From NCBI RefSeq assembly GCF_000264315.1, contig NZ_AJXU01000031.1, forward strand, positions 84,846 to 148,845: 64,000 nt of DNA. The letters run 5' to 3'. The position numbers were made by a program, and so were the translations under genes. The notes under the pieces were generated by a model that saw nothing but the letters and a program-made list of their open reading frames with translations, ran no database searches and was not told where the DNA came from. Shown one piece after another: positions 1 to 8,063 of the stretch (positions within the stretch are counted from its first letter, which is position 1; each line of letters begins with the position of its first letter). Origin of the DNA: Rhodanobacter fulvus Jip2 (lineage in GTDB: Bacteria > Pseudomonadota > Gammaproteobacteria > Xanthomonadales > Rhodanobacteraceae).

Positions 1-1
1 C

Positions 2-805
2 CCGCTGGGCAAGGAAACGCCGTACGCCAACCGCTACGACCCTGCACTGCTGTTTCCCATCCCGCGCGACAGCAACCGGGCAGCACTGGGCCTGGCCGAG
101 CCCCTGCCGTTCCACGGGGTGGACATCTGGAACGCGTATGAATTGTCGTGGCTGGACATGCGCGGCAAACCGGTGGCGGCGCTGGCCGAATTCCGTGTGC
201 CGGCGACGTCGCCGCAGTTGATCGAATCGAAATCGTTCAAGCTGTATTTGAACGGCTTCGCCGGCGAGCGCATCGCGGACGCGGCCACCCTCACCAGCAC
301 GCTGGTGCGCGATCTCTCGACGGCGGCCGGCGCGGTGGTCGGCGTGCAGCTGAGCGACGCCCGCGCGGCGGTTTACCCGGTCAGCGATATGGACGGCCAT
401 CTGCTGGATCACCAGGCCATCGATATCGACGATTACGGCCCGCCGAACGCCGATTTCCTGCGGGCCGACCGCAACGCCACGCCGGTGGCCGAGACGCTGG
501 TGTCGCACCTGCTGCGCTCGAACTGCCCGGTGACCGGCCAGCCGGACTGGGGCAGCGTGCAGATCGCCTATCGCGGCGCGCCGATCGACCACGCGGGACT
601 GCTGCGTTACCTGGTGTCGTTCCGCAATCACAACGAGTTCCACGAGCATTGCGTGGAGCGCATCTTCGTCGACCTCGGCCGCTGCTGCGAACCGCAGCAA
701 CTGAGCGTGTACGCGCGCTACACGCGACGCGGCGGGCTGGATATCAACCCGTTCCGCAGCAGCACGCCGGTCACTCCACCCAACCTGCGGACGGTGCGGC
801 AATGA
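2..805 (+). CDS. queF: NADPH-dependent 7-cyano-7-deazaguanine reductase QueF (5' end outside window)
   Basis: QueF reduces preQ0 to preQ1 in the cytoplasm, the last free-base step of queuosine synthesis. The reading frame is open from base 2, so the start lies upstream of the window; about 267 residues are visible against 282 in E. coli. Seen directly: the nitrile-reductase stretch SNCPVTGQPDWGS with the catalytic cysteine, the ESKSFKLYLN motif that binds NADPH in the family, FHEHCVERIF, and the C-terminal RYTRRGGLDINPFRS. This is the long two-domain type found in proteobacteria. The stop codon overlaps the start of the next gene (ATGA), which suggests translational coupling. The family assignment is very secure. 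Confidence 0.97.
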   Translation, partial: PLGKETPYANRYDPALLFPIPRDSNRAALGLAEPLPFHGVDIWNAYELSWLDMRGKPVAALAEFRVPATSPQLIESKSFKLYLNGFAGERIADAATLTSTLVRDLSTAAGAVVGVQLSDARAAVYPVSDMDGHLLDHQAIDIDDYGPPNADFLRADRNATPVAETLVSHLLRSNCPVTGQPDWGSVQIAYRGAPIDHAGLLRYLVSFRNHNEFHEHCVERIFVDLGRCCEPQQLSVYARYTRRGGLDINPFRSSTPVTPPNLRTVRQ

Positions 806-1368
806 AGAACGATCGGGCCAGTTTCCGGGCGGCAACCATCGCATGCCAGGCGCTGTGGCTGCTGGCACTGGGCGGCTGCGGCAAACCCGACACGCCGGCA
901 ACCACACCAGCACCGGCCCCCACCCGCACGGTGCAAGCACCCGCCAGCGTGGCGCGGGTGGTTCCCGCGCCGGTGTCCTCCACTGCGGCGACGCCCGCGC
1001 CGGCGACAAGTGTCGCAGCCACCGCCGCGATCAAGGTGATGCAGCTCACGTTGGGGACGAACGTCGATGACGCCCACAAGATCACCGCACCCGGCACGCA
1101 CTTCGCGCCGGACGCCAAAACGCTGTACGCCAGTGTGGATACGCGTGGCCAGACCGCCAAGTCCACGCTCAACGCGCGTTGGCGCTATCTGGAGGGCGAT
1201 GGCCAGTTGATCAGCAGCATCAGCCAGTCGATCGCCGCCGACGGCCCTGCCACCACCACGTTCACGCTGCACAATCCCGATCTGTGGCCCGAGGGGAAAT
1301 ACCGGATCGAGATTTTCCTCGACGGCGCGCCGGTGATCCAACGCGACTTCGAGATCGCGAAACCCTGA
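802..1368 (+). CDS. small lipoprotein of unknown function
   Basis: A 188-residue protein with a short charged N-terminus, a hydrophobic stretch and a lipobox LGGC ending at Cys26, so it should be a lipid-anchored envelope protein. Residues 27-75 are a Pro/Thr/Ala/Val linker. The folded part (about 80-188) is beta-rich, with pieces such as TFTLHNPDLWPEGKYRIEIF, and looks like an immunoglobulin-like or chaperone-adhesin type sandwich; that is an impression only. It starts inside the queF stop codon, so it is probably cotranscribed with queF, although no functional link is evident. I do not recognise a named family. Confidence 0.8.
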   Translation: MKNDRASFRAATIACQALWLLALGGCGKPDTPATTPAPAPTRTVQAPASVARVVPAPVSSTAATPAPATSVAATAAIKVMQLTLGTNVDDAHKITAPGTHFAPDAKTLYASVDTRGQTAKSTLNARWRYLEGDGQLISSISQSIAADGPATTTFTLHNPDLWPEGKYRIEIFLDGAPVIQRDFEIAKP

Positions 1369-1378
1369 CGGTGCCGGG

Positions 1379-1948
1379 TCAGCCGGCCCGTCCGCCGTTC
1401 TCCCGCGCCACCGGGCCAGCAAGGTAGCGGTACTGATCGGGCGGCAGGTACAGCGGAAACAGGGTCGACTCCTCCTGTCGCAACAGCCGGCCCAGCAGGC
1501 TTGCCGCGCGCGCCACATCGGGCACGAAGCGGCGGCGGCAGGTGGCGTCCCAGGGAGCTCCGAGATATTCCACCAGAATCGCCTCGATGCGCAGCACGTG
1601 TCGTTGGGCCTCGGTCTGCACTTCGTTGAAGTGCATCATCGCCATCGTGTCGTGCTCGAGCGCGCAACGCAGGTAGGGATAGAACTGCACGCTCTTGATC
1701 AGCGCCGTGCGCCGAAAGCCATCGGCAAAATCCTGCAGACAGGCAATTTGCGTGCTTTCGTCGGAACCGCGGCAGGCGTCGAGCAGGGCGCGCATCAAGC
1801 CCCTTGCGGTCGCTGCATCGAGCTTGAGTTCGGCGACCAGGCGCTGCCGGTAACGGACCGGAAACAGCGAGCCGCCTTCGCCGGAACTGGCCGTGGATTG
1901 GCCCTCCGAAGCAGACGCCCGTTCAAGAATGCCGCGCAACAAACGCAT
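1379..1948 (-). CDS. helical protein, possibly hemerythrin-like
   Basis: A 189-residue, mostly alpha-helical protein. A Ser/Gly-rich N-terminus (about 10-28) is followed by predicted helices and a stretch rich in His and acidic residues (ALEHDTMAMMHFNEVQTEAQ, about residues 95-114) that would suit a four-helix hemerythrin-like bundle. The full set of metal ligands cannot be assigned by eye, so this could equally be a metal-free relative. There is no signal peptide, so it is likely cytoplasmic. It converges with the preceding lipoprotein gene, the two being 10 bp apart with no visible terminator, and lies downstream of the HU gene on the same strand with a 241-bp gap. Confidence 0.6.
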   Translation of the reverse strand: MRLLRGILERASASEGQSTASSGEGGSLFPVRYRQRLVAELKLDAATARGLMRALLDACRGSDESTQIACLQDFADGFRRTALIKSVQFYPYLRCALEHDTMAMMHFNEVQTEAQRHVLRIEAILVEYLGAPWDATCRRRFVPDVARAASLLGRLLRQEESTLFPLYLPPDQYRYLAGPVARENGGRAG

Positions 1949-2136
1949 CGAACCCCCCGTCCCTGTACACCGGCCTCGCCATAGCGTCAGCGCCGGGTCG
2001 AACCGGAGTCTAGATTATTTCGGGGTCATTCGACGAAATCGTGCGCTGGCGCACGGAAATTTCCGTCCGGAGATGTTTGAAACGGCTGACCCTGCCGGCG
2101 GCGGTTCGACGCCCTGCCACACCGTTTCCGCGACGG

Positions 2137-2175
2137 AAAAAACGAATCGGATGCGGCGGCATCACGCACGCCGCA
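2137..2175 (-). terminator. possible terminator of the HU gene
   Basis: Downstream of the HU stop codon on the minus strand is a hairpin with arms TGCGGCG and CGCCGCA (positions 2169-2175 and 2152-2158), and six thymines at about 2137-2142. The gap of about ten bases between stem and T-run is longer than in classical intrinsic terminators, so this is only a candidate. Confidence 0.35.
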
Positions 2176-2189
2176 CCCAGGGTCCGACG

Positions 2190-2573
2190 TCAGGCAGCGG
2201 CGTCTTTCAGCTTCTTCAGCGGACGCACCTTGATCTTGACCGAGGCAGGCTTGGCGGCAAACACCTGCTCCTGCTTGGTGAACGGGTTGATGCCCTTGCG
2301 CTTCGGCTTGGCCGGCACCTTGACGGCGGTGACCTTCAGCAGGCCCGGCAAGGTGAACTCGCCAGCACCTTTCTTGTTGACGGAGGCGGTGACGGCGCCT
2401 TCCAGCGCGGCCAGCACGGCGCGCACATCTTTCGCAGCCACGCCGCTGCTCTCGACCAGGTGCGCAAGCAGCCCGGACTTGTTCAACGGTTCCTTGATCG
2501 GTTTCGGAGCAGCGGCAGGTTTGGCCACTGCTTTGGGTGCTGCGCCCTTCGTCTTGTTCGTCGTCTTGGCCAT
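2190..2573 (-). CDS. HU-family DNA-binding protein with basic N-terminal extension
   Basis: A 127-residue nucleoid protein. The HU/IHF fold starts at about residue 28 (NKSGLLAHLVESSGVAAKDV) and includes the flexible arm region FTLPGLLKVTAVKVPAKPKR followed by GINPFTKQEQVFAAKPA. Ahead of it lie about 27 residues dominated by Lys, Ala and Pro, absent from the 90-residue E. coli HU; the extension makes the protein more basic and may add nonspecific DNA contacts. The GEFTLPGLLK version rather than the GFGTF version is common in several proteobacterial HU paralogues, so this may not be the only HU of the cell. The gene stands alone, divergent from the large kinase. Confidence 0.9.
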   Translation of the reverse strand: MAKTTNKTKGAAPKAVAKPAAAPKPIKEPLNKSGLLAHLVESSGVAAKDVRAVLAALEGAVTASVNKKGAGEFTLPGLLKVTAVKVPAKPKRKGINPFTKQEQVFAAKPASVKIKVRPLKKLKDAAA

Positions 2574-2901
2574 GGATTAATTCCGTGTATTCGATGATGG
2601 ATGGTGGGTTTGCCGCGAAAACCCCTCTCGGCAATGTGGAATGTAGGGCAAGCGTGTTGGCTCGCCAAGTCATGGTGCACGCAAAAAAGCGCTACATGTC
2701 GCACCGCGACGGCAAGGACGACTCAAGCCAGGGTCTTTCGCGCCGATGTTTCAGTGTCTGCGCGGGCGTGTTTTACTGCATGCGGCAGGCGAGGACGGTT
2801 GGATTCCCGGGCGGCTTTCCGGGGTCCATCGCTGCCGTTGCACTTGCAAGGCATGCCTTGGAGCGTTGCGGGCGGCATGATGGAGTCATCAGGGGGATGA
2901 C
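2574..2901. other. 328-bp intergenic region between divergent HU and kinase genes
   Basis: No gene is supported here. The region should hold the promoters of both divergent genes. On the HU side there is a small inverted repeat, TTGCCG and CGGCAA, flanking an AACCCCTCT core at about 2610-2634. No convincing -35/-10 pair could be chosen by eye. The kinase ribosome binding site AGGGGG lies at 2891-2896. Confidence 0.5.
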
Positions 2902-5900
2902 ATGACTGACGCCAGGCGGCATTTGCGGTTTCCGGTGACCGGCGCGCTGCTGGTGCCCGCGCTCGCGCTGCTGGATGCCTGCGGCGCGATGCTCGCCGGA
3001 CCCTTTTCGATGGAACGCGTGGCGCTGGATGCGTTGCTGGCGGTGCTGGCTTTGTCGGCCTGGTCGACGGCGCGCGGGCGGGGGCGTGCCGGGCTGGTGC
3101 TCGCCCTGTGTGTCACGGCGTGGGCGGCGCTGCTGATCAGCGCCGGGTATGTGCCCGAAGCCAGGCTGCCGCTCTGGTACGTCACGCTGCTGATGGTGCC
3201 GGCCGCCATCTGCGCCACCGTCACCCCTTCCGCCGCCGTGCGTGCAGCGGCACGTGGCATCGCCATGGCCGCCGTGTTTGCGGGACTGGCCTACCTGCTG
3301 CGGGCGTGGAGCGAACCGCACACGGCCACGAGCCTGTTGCTCAACGCACTGCAGATGCTGGCGCTCAGTTGCACCGGGTGGCTGTTCGCTTCGTTGCTGG
3401 AGGAACCCGCGCGGCCTGCGGCCATCGCGCCGGCCGCGTTGTCCGGCATGGGCTGGATGGGTTTGCTGGGCTGGATGGTGCAGGCCACCGCGCTGGTGCA
3501 GGGCGGAACGTTCCTGGTGCCGATCGCGTTCAACACGGCGCTGGCCTTCGTGTTGCTGGGCCATGCCCTGTGGCTGCTGGGCAGCGGGCGCACGCTGGCG
3601 GCGTGGTGCCTGGGCGTGCTGTGCATACCGCTGGCGGTGTCGCCATTGCTGGCGGAGTACCTCGACCGGGTCGACGTCGTCGGCGAACTGTTGTGGCGGC
3701 AGCAGGCGATCCAGGCCGAGAGCGCGATCCCCGGCCGGCTGGCGCCCAACACGGCGTTGTCGTTGCTGCTAGCCACCGGCGGATTGACGTGTGCGCTGTT
3801 CGCGCGGCGAAACCCGGCCTGGTGGAGCGCCACCTGGGCCTGCGGCCTGCTGGTTTCGCTGGCCGGCGTGCTGGCGTTGGTCGGCTACGTCTTCGCGCTG
3901 CCGGGGATGCGCACGCTGGGCCCGCATACGCCGATGTCGCTGCCTGTGGCGCTGGGCATGCTGATGCTGGGGATCGGGCTGGCCACCAGCAATCCGCGCC
4001 CGCCATCGCAACACCACTACCGCACCGTGCTCTTCCCGGCGGTCATATGCCTGCTGACGGTAGCGTCGTCGCTGCTGTTGTGGCGGTCGCTGGAACAGCA
4101 GCAAAGTCGGCTGGAATGGGATGCGCTGCAAGGCCGGCGCGACAACGTCGCCAACCTGCTGCACGGGGGCATGAGTTCGCGGATGGAGGCCTTCGAACGG
4201 CTGGCGTCGCGCCTGGCCGGCATGCCCGCCGTTTTGCGCGAGCCGCTTTTTTCGCGTGACGCGGCGAACTACCTTCACGACATGGATGGTCTGCGCGCGG
4301 TGGGATATGCCGACGCCAGCCACGTCATGCGGCAGACCCTGGTACGGCCATCCGCGTCCAACCCTGGAGCCGCCGGTCAGTTGTTTGCGCCGGCGCGCAT
4401 CTTCGATCAGGTCGACGCCGGCGAAAGCGCCGTGCTCAGCGCGCCGCTGACGCTGCTCAACGGCAAGCAGGGCCAACTGCTCGTGGTGCCGGTGCGGGCC
4501 GACAACGCGACACAGGGCTACGTCGTGGGGGCGTTCCAGTTCGACCGGCTTTTTCCGAGCCTGCTGGAAGCCATGCCCCGGTTGCACGGCCTGCTGATCA
4601 CCCAGCAAGGCCAGACGCTGTACGCGCAGGGTGACAACGGCACGGCGCACGTCCCCGCCAGCATGGATCTGCAGCTGTACGGCCAATGGTTGAGCGTGAG
4701 CGTCTACCCCGGCACGGGCGGCGAGCATGGCCGCATACCGCAACTGGTGTTGCTGCTGGGCTTTGCCCTTGGCGGCCTGCTGGCGGTTGCCTTGCGGTTG
4801 TCGGCACTGGCGCGTGAGCGCACGCAACGGGCGGAGGCCGACAGTGCACGGCTGGGCGAACAGGGCCGCGAACTGGAGCGCGCGCTGGAGGCCTCGCGAC
4901 TGGTGATGGACAGCGCGCCGGACGTGATCTGCGTGCTGGATCGCGAGGGCCGTTTCCTGCAACTCAGCGCCGCGGCGCAGCGACGTTGGGGTTTTGCGCC
5001 GGAGTCGCTGCTGGGCAGGCCGCTCACGGAGGTGGTGCACCCGGAGGATCACGAAAGCACCATCGAGGCGGCGGTGCGGGTGCAACAGGGTGCGCCCAAC
5101 CCCAACTTCCGCAACCGCATCGTGAGCCAACAGGGACACGTGCTGTACATGCAATGGTCCGCCGTGTGGTCGGGGGCATCGCACTGCATGTACCTGGTCG
5201 GCCGCGACCACACCGAGCTCCATCGCGCGGAGGATCTGGAGCGGCGCCAGCGGCAGATCCTCACCGCCATCGCTCGCGGCCATGCCTTGCCGCAGGTGCT
5301 GGAATCGATCGTGGCCGCGTACGAAACGGCGCACCACGACGCGACCTGCTCGATCCTGCTGTTGCGCGAAGGCCGGTTGCACCACGGTGCCGCGCCCGGG
5401 CTGCCGGCCGGGTTCCGCCACGGCATCGACGGCTCGCCGATCGGTCCGGCGGCCGGCTCCTGTGGTACCGCGGCGTGGCGCGGCGAGCGCGTGGTGGTGA
5501 CCGACATCGCCAGCGATCCGCTGTGGCGCGATTACGCCGCGCTGGCCCTGGCGCACGACCTGCGCGCGTGCTGGTCGACGCCGGTACTGGCCCGCGACGG
5601 CGCGGTGCTGGGCACGTTCGCGGTGTACTACAACGCGCCGCACGATCCGTCCGCCGCGGAGATGAGCGGCATCGACACGCTGGCGGCGCTGACCGGTGTG
5701 GCCATCGAGCACGCCGAGGCATTCACCCGGCTGAGCGAGAGCGAGCAGCGTTTCCGCTCGCTGTTCGAGCACCACCCCGACGGCGTGCTGGCGCTGGACC
5801 TGGACGGCAGGGTGGTACGCCGCAACCCGGCGGCCAATGCCCTGCTCGGGCTGGACCGGCCGCAACGGCTGGCCTTCGTGCACAGCTTTGCGCCGGTCGA

Positions 5901-7608
5901 CGGCGCGCGCGTGCAAGCCGCGCTGGACAGCGCCACGCGCGGCGAGTCCGCGCGACTGGACGTGGCCGCGCTGGACGCGAACGACCAGCGCTTCGCGGCG
6001 CATCTGGTCAACATCCCGATCATCGTGCAGGGCGAACCGCGCGGCGTCTTCGCCGTGTTGCAGGATCACCGCGAACTGCGCCACGCGCAGCAGGCGCAAG
6101 CCAGCCAGCTGGCGCTGATCTACGCCATCGCCGAAAGCGTGGGCGAAGGCCTGGTGGCGGTCGATGCCGACGGCCAGCCGACCTTCCTCAACCGCACGGC
6201 CTCGCGCACGCTGAAGCTGCCGGCCGAACGCCTGCCGAGCGGCGACGAACTCCCCGACGGCATGCGCGACACGCTGCAAAAAATACTCGGCGGCGTGGCC
6301 CATGCCTCCGACGACGACGCCGCGTTCAGGCTGACCGACGGCAGCGTGCTGGACGTGGCCTACCTCGCCACCCCGTTGATCATCCGCAACCAGCTGGCCG
6401 GCGCGGTGATGGCGTTCCGCGACATCGGTGGGGTCAAGGCGGCCCGGCGCGTGCTGCAGCAGCGCAACCAGTTCTTCGAGATGTCGCAGGAGGTGTTCTG
6501 CATCGCCGACCCACGCAGCGGCACCTTCCTGCAGGCCAACCCGGCCTATGCGCGGCTGCTGGGCCTGGACGAGTCCGAGATGCTGGCCACGCCCTTCCTC
6601 GACCTGCTGCATCCGCTGGACAAGACACCCACGCGGCTGGCGATCCAGCGCCAGATCGATGGCGTGGAATCGATCAGCGGCCTGCTGACCCGGATGCGCT
6701 GCGCCGACGGCAGTTATCGCTGGCTGGAGTGGGTGTCGATCAGCGCCGCCGATGGCCTGCTCTACGGAGCCGCGCGCGACGTGACCGCGCGGCAGCAGGC
6801 CGACGTGGCGCTGGCGCGCGCGATGGACGACCTGCGCATCCGCAACCGCGAGCTGCAGGATTTCGCCTATGTCGCCTCGCATGACCTGCAGGAGCCATTG
6901 CGCAAGATCCAGTCGTTCTCCGACCGCCTGCTGTCACGGCTGTCCGCCACGCTGGACGAGTCATCCAGCGACTACCTGCAGCGCATGGCCCACGCGGCCC
7001 ATCGGATGCAGGCGCTGATCGACGACCTGCTGACCTATTCGCGGGTGGCCACGCGCACCGTGGCGGTCAGCGCCGTCGACCTTTCGACCATCCTCAGCGC
7101 CGTCATGGACGACCTGGAGACGCGCATCACCGAGGCGCAGGCCGCGATCGAGGTGGATGCGCTGCCGGTGATCCAGGCCGACCCGACCCAGATGCGCCAG
7201 CTGCTGCAGAACCTGCTGGCCAACGCGCTGAAATTCCGCGCCGCCGACCGCCCCTGCCGCATCAGCGTCACCGCTGCCCGGATCGAAAATGCCGATGCCC
7301 GCGGTACCACGCGCTGGGAATTGCGCGTGACCGACAACGGCATCGGCTTCGAGAGCAGCTACGCCGAGCGCATCTTCGCCCCGTTCCAGCGCCTGCACCC
7401 GCGCAATGTCTATGAAGGCACCGGCATCGGCCTGGCCATCGTGCGGCGTATCGTGGAGCGCCACGGCGGCTCGGTACGCGCCGAGGCGCAGGCTGGACAG
7501 GGGGCCAGCTTCATCGTCATGCTGCCCGGGTCGGCCAGCGCGCCAGAACCGGCCGATCCGCAGGATGCCCCATTCATCGATGGAAAGTTTCTGGGAGTGG
7601 ATTCATGA
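2902..7608 (+). CDS. membrane PAS/GAF sensor histidine kinase (1568 aa)
   Basis: A very large sensor kinase. Residues 1-365 hold about ten hydrophobic segments (an integral-membrane sensor of MASE type). A further membrane segment at about 375-395, a periplasmic CHASE-like domain (about 395-600) and a membrane segment at 612-632 follow. The cytoplasmic part has PAS (about 655-780), GAF (787-940), three more PAS (943-1055, 1067-1177, 1187-1300), a HisKA domain with the phospho-acceptor in ASHDLQEPLRK (His1327) and a HATPase with N-box NLLANALKFR, DNGIGF and GTGIGLAIV. The HisKA type resembles phytochrome-like kinases that pair with single-domain regulators, which fits the next gene. AGGGGG lies 5 bp before the ATG. 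The stop overlaps the next start. Ligand unknown. Confidence 0.92.
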   Translation: MTDARRHLRFPVTGALLVPALALLDACGAMLAGPFSMERVALDALLAVLALSAWSTARGRGRAGLVLALCVTAWAALLISAGYVPEARLPLWYVTLLMVPAAICATVTPSAAVRAAARGIAMAAVFAGLAYLLRAWSEPHTATSLLLNALQMLALSCTGWLFASLLEEPARPAAIAPAALSGMGWMGLLGWMVQATALVQGGTFLVPIAFNTALAFVLLGHALWLLGSGRTLAAWCLGVLCIPLAVSPLLAEYLDRVDVVGELLWRQQAIQAESAIPGRLAPNTALSLLLATGGLTCALFARRNPAWWSATWACGLLVSLAGVLALVGYVFALPGMRTLGPHTPMSLPVALGMLMLGIGLATSNPRPPSQHHYRTVLFPAVICLLTVASSLLLWRSLEQQQSRLEWDALQGRRDNVANLLHGGMSSRMEAFERLASRLAGMPAVLREPLFSRDAANYLHDMDGLRAVGYADASHVMRQTLVRPSASNPGAAGQLFAPARIFDQVDAGESAVLSAPLTLLNGKQGQLLVVPVRADNATQGYVVGAFQFDRLFPSLLEAMPRLHGLLITQQGQTLYAQGDNGTAHVPASMDLQLYGQWLSVSVYPGTGGEHGRIPQLVLLLGFALGGLLAVALRLSALARERTQRAEADSARLGEQGRELERALEASRLVMDSAPDVICVLDREGRFLQLSAAAQRRWGFAPESLLGRPLTEVVHPEDHESTIEAAVRVQQGAPNPNFRNRIVSQQGHVLYMQWSAVWSGASHCMYLVGRDHTELHRAEDLERRQRQILTAIARGHALPQVLESIVAAYETAHHDATCSILLLREGRLHHGAAPGLPAGFRHGIDGSPIGPAAGSCGTAAWRGERVVVTDIASDPLWRDYAALALAHDLRACWSTPVLARDGAVLGTFAVYYNAPHDPSAAEMSGIDTLAALTGVAIEHAEAFTRLSESEQRFRSLFEHHPDGVLALDLDGRVVRRNPAANALLGLDRPQRLAFVHSFAPVDGARVQAALDSATRGESARLDVAALDANDQRFAAHLVNIPIIVQGEPRGVFAVLQDHRELRHAQQAQASQLALIYAIAESVGEGLVAVDADGQPTFLNRTASRTLKLPAERLPSGDELPDGMRDTLQKILGGVAHASDDDAAFRLTDGSVLDVAYLATPLIIRNQLAGAVMAFRDIGGVKAARRVLQQRNQFFEMSQEVFCIADPRSGTFLQANPAYARLLGLDESEMLATPFLDLLHPLDKTPTRLAIQRQIDGVESISGLLTRMRCADGSYRWLEWVSISAADGLLYGAARDVTARQQADVALARAMDDLRIRNRELQDFAYVASHDLQEPLRKIQSFSDRLLSRLSATLDESSSDYLQRMAHAAHRMQALIDDLLTYSRVATRTVAVSAVDLSTILSAVMDDLETRITEAQAAIEVDALPVIQADPTQMRQLLQNLLANALKFRAADRPCRISVTAARIENADARGTTRWELRVTDNGIGFESSYAERIFAPFQRLHPRNVYEGTGIGLAIVRRIVERHGGSVRAEAQAGQGASFIVMLPGSASAPEPADPQDAPFIDGKFLGVDS

Positions 7609-8063
7609 GTCAAGTCCGTGCCGCGCTGTCCATCCTCATGGCCGAGGACGATGCCGACGATCGCGTCCTGATGCGCGACGCGTTTCGCGACAGCGGCGTC
7701 GAGGTGGAACTGGAATTCGTGCCGGACGGCGTGGAACTGATGGCGCGCCTGAATGCGCTGATCGACGCGCCCGACGGCGAACTTCCCGACCTGCTGCTGC
7801 TTGATCTCAACATGCCGCGCATGGACGGCCGCGAGGCCTTGCATGCGATACGCGAGCACGACGGGCTGAAACACCTGCCGGTGATCATCCTCACCACCTC
7901 GCGCGCGCGGCTCGACATCCTGGCCAGCTACCAGCTTGGCGCCAACTCGTTCGTGACCAAGCCGAGCCGCTTCGAGGAACTGATCGCGGTGCTGCGCTCG
8001 CTGGAACGCTACTGGACCGACATCGTGCAGCTCCCGACCGAGAAACAGGGGAGCGACGAATGA
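7605..8063 (+). CDS. single-domain response regulator (Rcp1-like)
   Basis: A 152-residue receiver domain without output domain. Acidic pocket EDDADD (residues 14-19), phospho-acceptor Asp67 in LLLLDLNMPRMDG, the Thr97/Thr98 switch position and Lys119 in VTKPS are all present. The family of stand-alone regulators is typically the partner of HisKA kinases of the phytochrome type, as in cyanobacterial Cph1-Rcp1. Its ATG overlaps the kinase stop codon and its own stop overlaps the next gene start, so it is almost certainly phosphorylated by the upstream kinase; whether it hands phosphate to the downstream EAL protein is inference. Confidence 0.93.
   Translation: MSQVRAALSILMAEDDADDRVLMRDAFRDSGVEVELEFVPDGVELMARLNALIDAPDGELPDLLLLDLNMPRMDGREALHAIREHDGLKHLPVIILTTSRARLDILASYQLGANSFVTKPSRFEELIAVLRSLERYWTDIVQLPTEKQGSDE

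Noticed and set aside
3769..6882. A 1037-codon open frame on the minus strand opposite the histidine kinase gene
   Set aside because: The predicted protein is dominated by Arg, His, Gln and Ala without any domain, and the plus strand encodes a full set of PAS, GAF and kinase motifs. It is a side effect of high GC content at third codon positions.
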